Origin: Colwellia maritima
GTDB lineage: Bacteria > Pseudomonadota > Gammaproteobacteria > Enterobacterales > Alteromonadaceae
DNA length: 64,000 bases
Direction of reading: 5' to 3'
Assembly (NCBI RefSeq): GCF_022669015.1
Contig: NZ_JAKKSL010000001.1
Coordinates: 372,001 to 436,000 of the forward strand
Within the stretch, counting starts at the first letter, position 1. The number at the start of each line of letters is the position of its first letter. Below the pieces are notes generated by a model. That model was not told the DNA's origin and searched no databases. It saw only the letters and a program-made list of their open reading frames with translations. This document shows, piece by piece, positions 38,025 through 46,633 of the stretch. A program made the translations under genes and the position numbers.

Positions 38025-39227
38025 TTAACTTAACGCTTCTATGGCTAATACAATACGATCACACGCTTTTTCAAGTTCACTCAACGAGGTCGCATACGAT
38101 AAACGGAAATGATTTTCGTATTCAAAGGCGCTACCAGGCACTACAGCAACGAGGGCGTGTTCTAATAAATATGAAACAAAATCGATGCTGTCTTTTATCT
38201 CTATACCTTGGGGTGTTTTTTTGCCAATAAGCGCACTGAAACCAGGATATAAATAAAATGCACCTTCTGGTGAATTGCACTCTATCCCATCGATGGCATC
38301 TAAACGTTTGACTAAATAATCACGTCTTTCTTGATATGTTTTTGCCCAATCTTGTAAGTATTCTTGGGGTCCTTCAAGTGCAGCAATAGCAGCAGCTTGG
38401 CTAACAGAGCAAGGGCACCCAACGGCTTGAGAAAGTACTTTTAGCAACATTTGCATAAAGTTTTCAGAACTGGCGGCGTAACCAATACGCCAACCTGTCA
38501 TACAATAAGCCTTAGATACCCCATTAAGCACTATTGTTCTATCATAGAGCTTGGGCTCGACAGCTGCAGGGTTTGCATTAACAAACTTGTCGAAAACAAT
38601 ATGTTCATAGATATCATCAGCTAATATCCAAACATGAGGGTATTTAATTAACACATCAGTTAATGCTTTCATTTCATCAACACTATAAGCCGCCCCTGTT
38701 GGGTTGCTTGGCGAGTTAAGCATTACTAAACGTGTTTTATCATTAATTGCTGCTTCAAGATCAGCGGCTTGTAACTTAAAACCTTTATCTTGTGGACATG
38801 CTACAAAAACAGGTTCTCCACCCGCTAGCATCACCATGCCAGGATAGGAAGTCCAACAGGGAGTTGGAACAATAACTTCACTGCCTTCGTCTAATAGTGT
38901 TTTCATTACATGAAACAGTAATGGTTTTACACCACTATCGATTGCGATTTGGTTAACGTTATAGTTTAGGTTATTTTCTCGTTTAAACTTATTAACAACG
39001 GCTTGCTTTAAGTCTTTAGCACCGTCTGATGGCGTATATTTAGTTTGATCTGCTTCAATTGCTTGAATCGCCGCTGCTTTTATATGAGCCGGCGTATCAA
39101 AATCTGGTTCACCAATACTTAGATCAACAATATCTTTCCCTTCAGATTTAAGCTTACCGGCAAGTGAAAAAACTGTGTTTATCGCCGAGGGCTGAAAACG
39201 TTCAAGCTGCTTATTAAATTGTGGCAT
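38025..39227 (-). CDS. PLP-dependent aminotransferase, class I (AspC-like)
   Basis: About 400 residues from MPQFNKQLERFQPSAINTV; this start is preferred to 39242 because GGAACG precedes it. Motifs are DLSIGEPDFDTPAHIK, NSPSNPTGAAY, ADDIYEHIVFD and the PLP lysine in VSKAYCMTGWRIGYA. This is the Ib-type aspartate/aromatic aminotransferase group. In this operon it probably makes a 2-oxo acid from an amino acid, feeding the TPP enzyme upstream. The amino donor is not predictable from the sequence alone. Confidence 0.88.
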   Translation of the reverse strand: MPQFNKQLERFQPSAINTVFSLAGKLKSEGKDIVDLSIGEPDFDTPAHIKAAAIQAIEADQTKYTPSDGAKDLKQAVVNKFKRENNLNYNVNQIAIDSGVKPLLFHVMKTLLDEGSEVIVPTPCWTSYPGMVMLAGGEPVFVACPQDKGFKLQAADLEAAINDKTRLVMLNSPSNPTGAAYSVDEMKALTDVLIKYPHVWILADDIYEHIVFDKFVNANPAAVEPKLYDRTIVLNGVSKAYCMTGWRIGYAASSENFMQMLLKVLSQAVGCPCSVSQAAAIAALEGPQEYLQDWAKTYQERRDYLVKRLDAIDGIECNSPEGAFYLYPGFSALIGKKTPQGIEIKDSIDFVSYLLEHALVAVVPGSAFEYENHFRLSYATSLSELEKACDRIVLAIEALS

Positions 39228-39254
39228 GATGTTTCGTTCCATTTTAATGAATGA

Positions 39255-40928
39255 CTAAAGAGCGGGTAGCTCGCTTAAAGGAGGGCAGTTGTAACAAATA
39301 GATTCTGGATCAATTTGTAATTCTAACACTGCAGCAAGTCCCGAATTTCGTGCGCGTTCAAATGCACCGGCAAAATCTTCAGTACGTGTTACCGTTTCAC
39401 CATAGGCGCCAAAAGATTCAGCAAACGCAGCAAAATCGGGGTTAACTAATTCTGTTCCACTGACTCGGCCTGGATGACGACGTTGTTGATGCATACGAAT
39501 AGTGCCATATAAGCCATTGTTGATGACTAAAATAATAGGTTTACCGCCATATTGAATCGCTGTTGCTAGCTCTTGGCCATTCATTAAAAAGTCACCATCA
39601 CCTGAAAAACAAACAACGCGTCGGTCTTTATGAACGATACTCGCCATGACTGCGGCAGGAACACCATAACCCATAGCACCACTTACCGATGATAAATTAG
39701 TACCTTTACCACTGTATTGGTAAATTTTGTTTGGCCAGTCTGAACAGTTACCTGCACCTGTAGTAACGATGGTATTACGAGGTAACGTTTTACGTAAATG
39801 GGTCATTACTACGCCCATATCTAAATCGCCCGGCTGTGGCTCTGCTATCAAAGAGTCTAAATAACCTTCACGTAATGTTTCGCGCCAGTCAGCTAATGTT
39901 GCCTTTGTATTTAAATCAAGCTCGCTTAATGCTAATGCCATTTCGCTAATACCGGCGTTAATCATCAAGTCTGCTTTAAATACACGACCCAACTCTTCGG
40001 CTTGAGGGTATATATGAATAAATTTTGGCTTTAAAACCGGCGGTGTAAATACCGTGTACTTACAGGTTGTGCCTTCATCTAAACGCGCGCCAAATGCAAT
40101 TAGTAAATCACATTCATCAATGGCTTTCGTTAAACTAGCAATATTTCCCCAAGCCACGTCACCCACATAACAGTCATGACGATTATCAAATAAACTTTGG
40201 CGTCGAGACGCCGCAGCAACAGGAATATTGTTGCGTAAACAAAAGTCTTCAAAAGCTAAGCGAGGTTCATCTTCCCAAGAAGCCGCTTCAATAATCACTA
40301 AAGGTTTTTTCGATGCTAATAACATTGACTGCATTTGAGCAAGTTCATTGGTACCAGGGCAGGTTCTTACCGGTACTGCCGGCGTCAAATCACCAACATC
40401 AGTTAGCTCTCGTAACATATCTTCAGGTAGAGCAAGTACTACAGGTCCTGGTCGTCCTGATTGAGCCACTTGAAAAGCACGATTAAGAAATTCAGGAATT
40501 CTAGTCGGGTCATCAATTTGTGCGGTCCACTTTGACATTTGACCGAACATACGACGGTAATCAATTTCTTGAAACGCTTCACGCTCTAGATTTTTACGCG
40601 GTACTTGACCAATAAGTAAAACCATTGCAGTTGAATCTTGGTAAGCTGTATGAACCCCAATCGACGCATTTGTTGCTCCTGGTCCGCGAGTAACAAAACA
40701 AACACCAACTTTACCCGTTAAACGAGCATACGATGTAGCCATAAAAGCGGAACCGCCTTCTTGTCTACAGGTGATGTATTCCATTCCTGTTTCATGTTCG
40801 TACAAAGCATCTAATGCTGAAAGGTAACTCTCACCAGGAACACCAAATACTTTATCAACCCCATTTATTGCTAATGCATCAATTAATACTTTACCACCAG
40901 TACGTTTCATCATCGTCTGTTCACTCAT
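39255..40928 (-). CDS. Thiamine-diphosphate enzyme, acetolactate synthase-like
   Basis: The protein has 557 residues in the three-domain IlvB-type fold. The N-terminal domain has FGVPGESYLSALDAL and the activating Glu in TCRQEGGSAFMA. The C-terminal domain has the ThDP motif FSGDGDFLMNGQELATAIQYG...NN. It is not a standard acetolactate synthase by context: it is the first gene of an operon with an aminotransferase, aldehyde dehydrogenase and MmgE/PrpD protein. A 2-oxo acid decarboxylase role is inferred from these neighbours. It is divergent from paaG across 360 bp. Confidence 0.83.
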   Translation of the reverse strand: MSEQTMMKRTGGKVLIDALAINGVDKVFGVPGESYLSALDALYEHETGMEYITCRQEGGSAFMATSYARLTGKVGVCFVTRGPGATNASIGVHTAYQDSTAMVLLIGQVPRKNLEREAFQEIDYRRMFGQMSKWTAQIDDPTRIPEFLNRAFQVAQSGRPGPVVLALPEDMLRELTDVGDLTPAVPVRTCPGTNELAQMQSMLLASKKPLVIIEAASWEDEPRLAFEDFCLRNNIPVAAASRRQSLFDNRHDCYVGDVAWGNIASLTKAIDECDLLIAFGARLDEGTTCKYTVFTPPVLKPKFIHIYPQAEELGRVFKADLMINAGISEMALALSELDLNTKATLADWRETLREGYLDSLIAEPQPGDLDMGVVMTHLRKTLPRNTIVTTGAGNCSDWPNKIYQYSGKGTNLSSVSGAMGYGVPAAVMASIVHKDRRVVCFSGDGDFLMNGQELATAIQYGGKPIILVINNGLYGTIRMHQQRRHPGRVSGTELVNPDFAAFAESFGAYGETVTRTEDFAGAFERARNSGLAAVLELQIDPESICYNCPPLSELPAL

Positions 40929-41288
40929 TCATAAATTTATTTTACGTATTAGTATTGAAGCTCTTATTTCTTGAATAAAATGAAGATACTAATACCCATT
41001 ATTTTTACTCTTATGTATACATTGCATTTGATAGTAAATGATTATTAAACATTATTTCTACCAAACAATAACAAGATAGTTGGAACACTTTAGTTCAATC
41101 TAAAAGATTCCCGCAAACGAATTAATTTTGTCGATAAGTGAATAATATTCGCCGGTTGACAATGTTGATGAATGTATGTTGTTTATTATTATAAAAAATT
41201 CATATTCGGCTGAAATTGTTTCATTTGCCCACTCTTTAGTAATGAGGCAACATTCTTTACACAATTACCTTAATAGCGGATATGCTTA
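40929..41288. other. Divergent promoter region, TPP operon / paaG
   Basis: This 360-bp AT-rich region has no gene. It holds the LysR-type motif at 41209-41227 on the paaG side. A second short dyad near 41185-41195 is too weak to call. Confidence 0.5.
41209..41227. promoter_or_regulatory. Putative LysR operator upstream of paaG
   Basis: GCTGAAATTGTTTCATTTG matches the motif before etfB at 18 of 19 positions and contains the perfect dyad TGAAA-TTG-TTTCA. It lies 62 bp before the paaG start. The neighbouring LysR genes at 32353 and 42287 are the obvious candidates to bind it. Confidence 0.6.
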
Positions 41289-42080
41289 ATGTCATATCAA
41301 CATATTGAATTCTCTATCGACAAAGGCGTTGCTGTTTTAACCTTTAATCGCCCTGATAAATTGAATAGTTTTAATCAGGTAATGCACAAAGAAGTGCGTG
41401 AAGTTCTTAAAAAGATAAGTGCTGATAGCCATATACGATGCTTACTCATTACGGCTAAGGGTAACGGATTTTGTGCAGGACAAGATTTAAGTGAAAGAAA
41501 GTATGATCCTGATGCAGCCCCTATTAATTTAGGTGATTCAATAGAAAAAAATTACAACCCTTTGATTCGATTAATTCGTTCACTTCAACTGCCGGTTATT
41601 TGTGCTGTAAACGGTGTGGCGGCGGGAGCGGGAGCTAATATAGCGTTAGCCTGTGACATTGTTTTAGCATCTACCAAGGCAAGTTTTATACAAGCTTTTT
41701 GTAAAATAGGTTTAGTACCTGATTCTGGTGGAACATGGACGTTGCCGCGTGCAGTAGGCATGCCTAGAGCGATGGCTTTAGCCTTATTAGGAGATAAAAT
41801 AACGGCGGAACAGGCTGAACAATGGGGAATGATATGGAAAACTTACCCACCTAACGAACTCTATGACGAAGCGATGAAAATGGCCGTTAACCTGTCGGAA
41901 CAACCCACTTTAGGTTTAGCTCTCATTAAAAAAGCGTTACAAAGCTCCACACAAAACACTTTAGATCAACAACTTGATTTAGAACGTGATTTACAAACCT
42001 TAGCAGGACAGAGTCGTGATTACCAAGAAGGGGTCACGGCTTTTATGGAAAAACGTAAACCCAAATTTTTAGGTCATTAG
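41289..42080 (+). CDS. paaG: Ring 1,2-epoxyphenylacetyl-CoA isomerase (PaaG-like)
   Basis: The protein has 263 residues with the crotonase fold. The wording follows PaaG closely from memory: FNRPDKLNSFNQVMH, GFCAGQDLSERKYDP, NPLIRLIRSLQLPVICAVNGV, GLVPDSGGTWTLPR and LDLERDLQTLAGQSRDYQEG. The Asp in VPDSGGTW corresponds to the conserved active-site Asp. PaaG converts the ring epoxide to oxepin-CoA and also isomerises 3,4-dehydroadipyl-CoA. The paaABCDE epoxidase is not in the window, so the second activity, or a different enoyl-CoA, may be what matters locally. Confidence 0.85.
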   Translation: MSYQHIEFSIDKGVAVLTFNRPDKLNSFNQVMHKEVREVLKKISADSHIRCLLITAKGNGFCAGQDLSERKYDPDAAPINLGDSIEKNYNPLIRLIRSLQLPVICAVNGVAAGAGANIALACDIVLASTKASFIQAFCKIGLVPDSGGTWTLPRAVGMPRAMALALLGDKITAEQAEQWGMIWKTYPPNELYDEAMKMAVNLSEQPTLGLALIKKALQSSTQNTLDQQLDLERDLQTLAGQSRDYQEGVTAFMEKRKPKFLGH

Positions 42081-42286
42081 CTTTTTGCGTTAAAAGTTAA
42101 GGATAAATGGATTTATTCTTAACTTTTATTCAATATTTCATTCCCTTGTTGTTGCATTAAATAGTGTAGATATCTTAATTTTCTATTTGTTTTATTAACA
42201 CTTACTATTCGATAATATATTGAAATAGTAGAAATAATTATAAAAACACTGTATAAATTATATCTTTCATCGTGGAGTGTAACCTG

Positions 42287-43183
42287 ATGCGCCGATTCCC
42301 ACCGTTTGCTGCTTTACGATCATTTGAGGCGGCTGCTCGATATAATAATTTTAAATTGGCCGCTGAAGATTTATGTTTGTCTGCCTCAGCGGTTAGCCAT
42401 CAAGTACGTTCATTAGAAGAGTATCTTGGCGTTCAACTATTCCATAGAGAAAAAGGAAAACCCACCTTAACCAGTATTGGCGCTGAGTACTTAGAAAAAA
42501 TCCAAGATGTTTTCGACCGTTTAGAAAGTGCCACTAATGCAACAACCAAGCGCGGAACACGGTCTTCCTTAACGCTACAATTGCTTCATTCTTTAGCTTC
42601 TTGTTGGCTACTTTTGTTATTGCCTAAACTAAAAATACGCTGTCCAAATTTAGACATAAAATTAATGAGTGCTACTACTCCTGTTGAGTTTAGCAGCGGA
42701 GATATTGATGCTGCTATTAGGTATGGGGATGGCAACTGGCTAGGTTTACAAAGTGATTTTTTAATTGAAGATGAATTACTGTTAGTTTGCACCCCTGAAA
42801 TTGCTAAAGACTTACCTAGCTTAGATAACTTAAAGCAACTTGAAACCCATACACTTATACACTGTAGTTTAACCCCAGATGAATGGAAAGAGTGGATTAA
42901 AGCAACAGGTAATGAACATTTTAGTAGTGATCATTGGTTAGACCTAGATAGCAGAGGCTTAGTATTAGAGGCTGCCTCTTCAGGCTTAGGGATTGCCATA
43001 GGAAGAATGCCCTATGTAGAAGAATATTTGCGAAATGGGCGATTAGTCGAACCCTATTCAATTAGAGCCAAAACAGGTAAAGGTTACTATTTAGTATATC
43101 CTGAACATCACGCTAAATTTGATAATGTAGTGCATTTGCGTGAATGGTTATTAGAAGAATGTCAGCCTAATACAACCGACTAA
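42287..43183 (+). CDS. LysR-family regulator, second paralog
   Basis: The ATG at 42287 follows GGAG at the usual spacing; an upstream GTG at 42272 is less likely. It has 298 residues and is intact. The winged helix is in NNFKLAAEDLCLSASAVSHQVRSLEEYLG, and the effector domain is GcvA-like. It is highly similar along its whole length to the gene at 32353, and even the leader (GGAG/GATGTAACNTGATGCG) is conserved. The two therefore arose by a fairly recent duplication within the island. It follows paaG by 206 bp. Confidence 0.92.
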   Translation: MRRFPPFAALRSFEAAARYNNFKLAAEDLCLSASAVSHQVRSLEEYLGVQLFHREKGKPTLTSIGAEYLEKIQDVFDRLESATNATTKRGTRSSLTLQLLHSLASCWLLLLLPKLKIRCPNLDIKLMSATTPVEFSSGDIDAAIRYGDGNWLGLQSDFLIEDELLLVCTPEIAKDLPSLDNLKQLETHTLIHCSLTPDEWKEWIKATGNEHFSSDHWLDLDSRGLVLEAASSGLGIAIGRMPYVEEYLRNGRLVEPYSIRAKTGKGYYLVYPEHHAKFDNVVHLREWLLEECQPNTTD

Positions 43184-43237
43184 ACACTCTATCTAATATC
43201 ACTTAATGATTTCACTCAATGATTTGAAGTGGCATAG

Positions 43238-44209
43238 TTACTTTGAGTATAAAGCATTCACTCTTGTCATTGAGATATATGCGTCATCAATAATTCTATC
43301 TATAAGCTCTTTACAGGTTGGCACATCTTCTACTAAACCGACAGCTTGCCCACATGACCATATGGCATCATCAAGGTTTCCTTCAGAATATACTGATGGA
43401 TTTCTTGTTCCTGTGATCAATGGCATGAGTTCATCTAAACTTGCACCACTTTGTTCTAAATCGAGCACTCTCATTGCCATACCATTTTTTGCAACTCGAG
43501 TTGGCGATTTTATTGTTTTTTGTACGATAACCGTATCATCTTCACTTGCGCTTTTCATCCAAGTTTTCACTGCATTATGAGCAGGGCATTCTTGGGTTGC
43601 AACAAAACGTGTTCCCATAATAATGCCTTCTGCACCCATACTTAATGCAGCCATTAAGCCTTGGCCATCAACAATTCCACCACCTGCAATAACAGGAATG
43701 CTGACGTTTTCAACTGCTTTACGAATCATTACCATGGTACCAACTTCAGACATACCTGGGTGACCGCCAGTTTCATTACCTACAACGCTGACAGCATCAC
43801 AACCAATGCGTTCACACGTTAGCGCATATTGTGCCCCTGGTACTTTATGAATCACTTTCATATTAGCGTCTTTAAGCTGGTTCATATATTCTTCAGGACT
43901 ACGGCCAGATGTTTCAATAACCTGTACACCTTCTTCAATACATATCTCAATATAATCTTGTGCTTGAAATTTTCGGGCTGTTGGAAATAAGTTAATATTG
44001 ACGCCGAAAGGATTGTCAGTTGATTTTTTTAGTAGATGCAATTCATTACGGAAACTTTCTTCATCTGGAAAGGTTGCAGCCGTAATGATACCTAAGCCAC
44101 CCGCATTTGAAACTGCTGCCGCTAATTGAGCTCGTCCTAAGCGAAACATTCCACCACAAATAATAGGGTGCTTTATATTCAGTAGTTCTGTTAAACGTGT
44201 ATTAAACAT
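43238..44209 (-). CDS. Nitronate monooxygenase / FabK-like flavoprotein
   Basis: The protein has 323 residues in an FMN-dependent TIM barrel. HPIICGGMFRLGRAQLAAAVSNAGGLG is the typical start. The conserved GNETGGHPG loop, VIAGGGIVDGQGLMAALSMGAEGIIMGTRF and later phosphate-binding turns are present. Known family members oxidise nitronates or reduce enoyl chains. In clusters with acyl-CoA dehydrogenases and CoA-transferases, as here, relatives may act on cyclic or branched acyl-CoAs, but the reaction is not established. A stable hairpin separates it from the dehydrogenase gene upstream. Confidence 0.85.
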   Translation of the reverse strand: MFNTRLTELLNIKHPIICGGMFRLGRAQLAAAVSNAGGLGIITAATFPDEESFRNELHLLKKSTDNPFGVNINLFPTARKFQAQDYIEICIEEGVQVIETSGRSPEEYMNQLKDANMKVIHKVPGAQYALTCERIGCDAVSVVGNETGGHPGMSEVGTMVMIRKAVENVSIPVIAGGGIVDGQGLMAALSMGAEGIIMGTRFVATQECPAHNAVKTWMKSASEDDTVIVQKTIKSPTRVAKNGMAMRVLDLEQSGASLDELMPLITGTRNPSVYSEGNLDDAIWSCGQAVGLVEDVPTCKELIDRIIDDAYISMTRVNALYSK

Positions 44210-44231
44210 GTTTATATCTCCAAAATTTTAT

Positions 44232-44259
44232 TAAGCAAGGAATTTATATTCCTTGCTTA
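44232..44259 (-). terminator. Hairpin inside the acyl-CoA dehydrogenase operon
   Basis: AAGCAAGGAAT (44233-44243) and ATTCCTTGCTT (44248-44258) form a perfect 11-bp stem with a 4-nt loop; a flanking T/A pair extends it. It lies between the small dehydrogenase stop and the monooxygenase start. The T tract is weak, so it could attenuate or stabilise the mRNA rather than end it. Confidence 0.55.
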
Positions 44260-44276
44260 TAAGTTAATAGCGTCGC

Positions 44277-45361
44277 TTAGTGGTGCGGAACAATCTCATG
44301 CCATACTCTTTCGCGTAATTCCCATGGCGTACCAAGTAATAATTGATAAGCCCGTGCTCTACGGAAAAATAATTGAACATCTACTTCCATGGTATACCCC
44401 ATGCCACCCCATATTTGCGGGCAGTAAATGTCGATTTTTTCCCTGCTTCGCATGTTTGAATACAGGCAATAGCAATTTGGCTCAAGTCTCCAGTGACAGA
44501 GGCTTCTCTGACTAATAGATGTGCTGCTGATAATTCTAAAGCAGATTCGGCTAAACGATGCTGTACCGCTTGAAAACTACCGATAGGTTTATCAAATGCA
44601 ATACGTTCTTTAGCATACTCAATGGCAATATCAGCGACTTGAGATGATAGCCCTACAATGTAGGCACAAGTCACTAAACGGAAATGATCAAAGGCTTTAG
44701 ATAGCGATTGCCAATTCACCGGAATAAGGTCAGCATTTGCCAGATCTTCAGTACTAATTTGGCTGTAAGCATTGTTTGCTAAGTCTGGCATAGGCGTAGA
44801 ATGCCAACCGGAAGTCGGTCTATTAATTAATGCAATGGCCGGTTGTCCATCTTGAAGCGTAGGTATAATTAATAACTCTGCTTCATCTAATTGATTAGCA
44901 ATCCAAACATTATCTGAATCAAGTGCTGTTAGTCGTTCGAATTTAGTTGGTAATCCCATTAACGGAATAGCAAAAGCGACTCTTTTGTTACCTAGCGTAA
45001 TACTGTCGATATCAACTTTATTTTGTGCGTATTCTGCTAACAAAGGTAAAGCAAGCGTAGCAGCTTCAGCAAAGGGTAATGGGTAGGCTGCGCGTCCCAA
45101 TTCTTCTGCAATAACACAAGCCGAGATTAAACCTTCACTTTCTGTTTCTTGATACTGAAGAATTTCTAACCAACCGAGTTGAGCAAGTTTTTCCCAACTT
45201 TTATTTATTTGCGACCAATCACCTGCTTCTGCCGTTCTAACTAGTGTTAAAGGACTTTCAGATGTTGCAAAGCTTTGTGCTGCATTTCGAACCATTTCAG
45301 CTTCAAGATCAGTCATCGCTGCGTTTTCATCATAGTTTTGTACGTGGTTAGACAGATTCAT
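44277..45361 (-). CDS. Acyl-CoA dehydrogenase, small non-catalytic partner (one frameshift)
   Basis: About 361 residues. The frame breaks near 44435 in an A run and continues IWGGMGYTMEVDVQLFFRRARAYQLLLGTPWEL to a stop at 44277. The fold is acyl-CoA dehydrogenase-like, but both usual catalytic Glu positions are substituted: RAYQLLLGT in place of YQIYEGT, and FDHFR in place of LDLER. This suggests an alpha-beta heteromer with the larger dehydrogenase encoded two genes upstream, as in steroid-type FadE pairs. Its start overlaps the CoA-transferase stop by 4 bp (ATGA). Confidence 0.8.
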
Positions 45362-46633
45362 GATCTTCCTCCTGCAAAATTGATTGTTTTAATTATCGGG
45401 GGCTTATTTTCTTTTTTAACTTTGAATTCAGCTATTTCTTGTAAAATTTCGTCGGTATGTTCACCTAATCGAGGTGGTGGTCTTCGTACTTTTCCACCTT
45501 CTCCAACGCGAACACCCGTTCCAACGCTTTGAACTTTGCCGTATCCAGGATAGTCATACTCGTAGAGAAAATTACTATCGACTACTTGTGGGTCTTCCAT
45601 TACTTGTTCCGAAGCATTTGTAATGGTGCGTTTGGTACGCCTTGGGCTTCAAATAACCCTACCCATTCTTGGGTAGAACGTTTCAAAAAACGCGTTTCGG
45701 CAGTTAACGACAATTGACGACGTGCTTGATCAATTTCCTCTGTTGCCGGAAGACCATCAGGATTAGTATGCCAAGGGTCTTCCATGTCTAATAATTTCAA
45801 AAAGACAAGACGCTGAGGTACATTCAAACAACCAACCGTAATAAAGCCATCAGAGGTTTGATACGTACGGTAGTACAGCTCACGAGCACCAAAGGCGTTA
45901 GATTGTTTAGAAACTTCAGCCATTTTTTCTATGGTATTACCCTTTCTAACAGGTAATTTTACAGCCCCTTCAACAGTCAGCATTTTTTGACGTTGTAAAC
46001 CTAGTGCCGCTTCAAGTAACGAAGCTTGAACTTTTTGTCCTTTGCCTGTTTGGTAGCGTTGAAACAAGGCACACATAATGCCGTAAAGCATATAGTGACC
46101 CGCAGTGAAGTCGACTAAAGCAACACCAAAGCATAGCGTTTAGGCACGCCACCATCAGGTGCAGGGTTAGAGCTTAATAAGCCACTGAATGCTTGTACAA
46201 CTAGGTCATATCCTGGCTGAAGACTGCGTGAGCCACTAGGTCCGTAAGCGGTATTCGTGGTATAGATCAAACGAGGAAACAAATCCTTCAATTTTTCATA
46301 ACCTAAGCCGTAACGTTCAGCCACACCAGGTCTGAAGTTGGAAACCATTACATCGGCTGTTTCTAATAGTTTTATTGCATTTTCTCGGCCTTCTTCTGTT
46401 TTTAAATCTAACACGACAGAACGTTTATTCCGGTTCAATGCCATAAAGCTTTGACTTACGCCGGGTGCAAAAGGGTCTTGATGGCGCCATTGTTCGCCGG
46501 TTGGCGATTCAACTTTAATGACATCTGCTCCCATATCACCAAGTAGCATGCAGCAAAAAGGACCCGCAACATAACCAGAAAAATCGACAATGCGAACACC
46601 GTTTAAAGGTAAATTATTAGTTGAATCATTCAT
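45358..46633 (-). CDS. CaiB/BaiF family CoA-transferase (two frameshifts)
   Basis: About 425 residues starting MNDSTNNLPLNGVRIVDFSGYVAGPF. Family marks are MLLGDMGADVIKVESPTG, DPFAPGVSQSFMALNRNKRSVVLDL and NFRPGVAERYGLGYE, with the catalytic Asp expected in the region of LKTEEGRENA or just before it. Frame changes lie near 46128 (GCTTTGGTG for Ala-Gly) and 45610 (one T missing before TCGGAACAAG). The C-terminus RLGEHTDEILQEI is typical. It would move CoA between carboxylic acids, making the acyl-CoA for the dehydrogenases. It overlaps both neighbours by 4 bp. Confidence 0.83.

Noticed and set aside
39255..40928. Biosynthetic acetolactate synthase (ilvB)
   Set aside because: No regulatory subunit (ilvN/ilvH) or other branched-chain genes adjoin it, and its operon partners are catabolic.
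33491..43183. Complete paa phenylacetate operon
   Set aside because: Only PaaF, G, H and J counterparts are present; the epoxidase, ligase and ring-cleavage genes are missing from the window.
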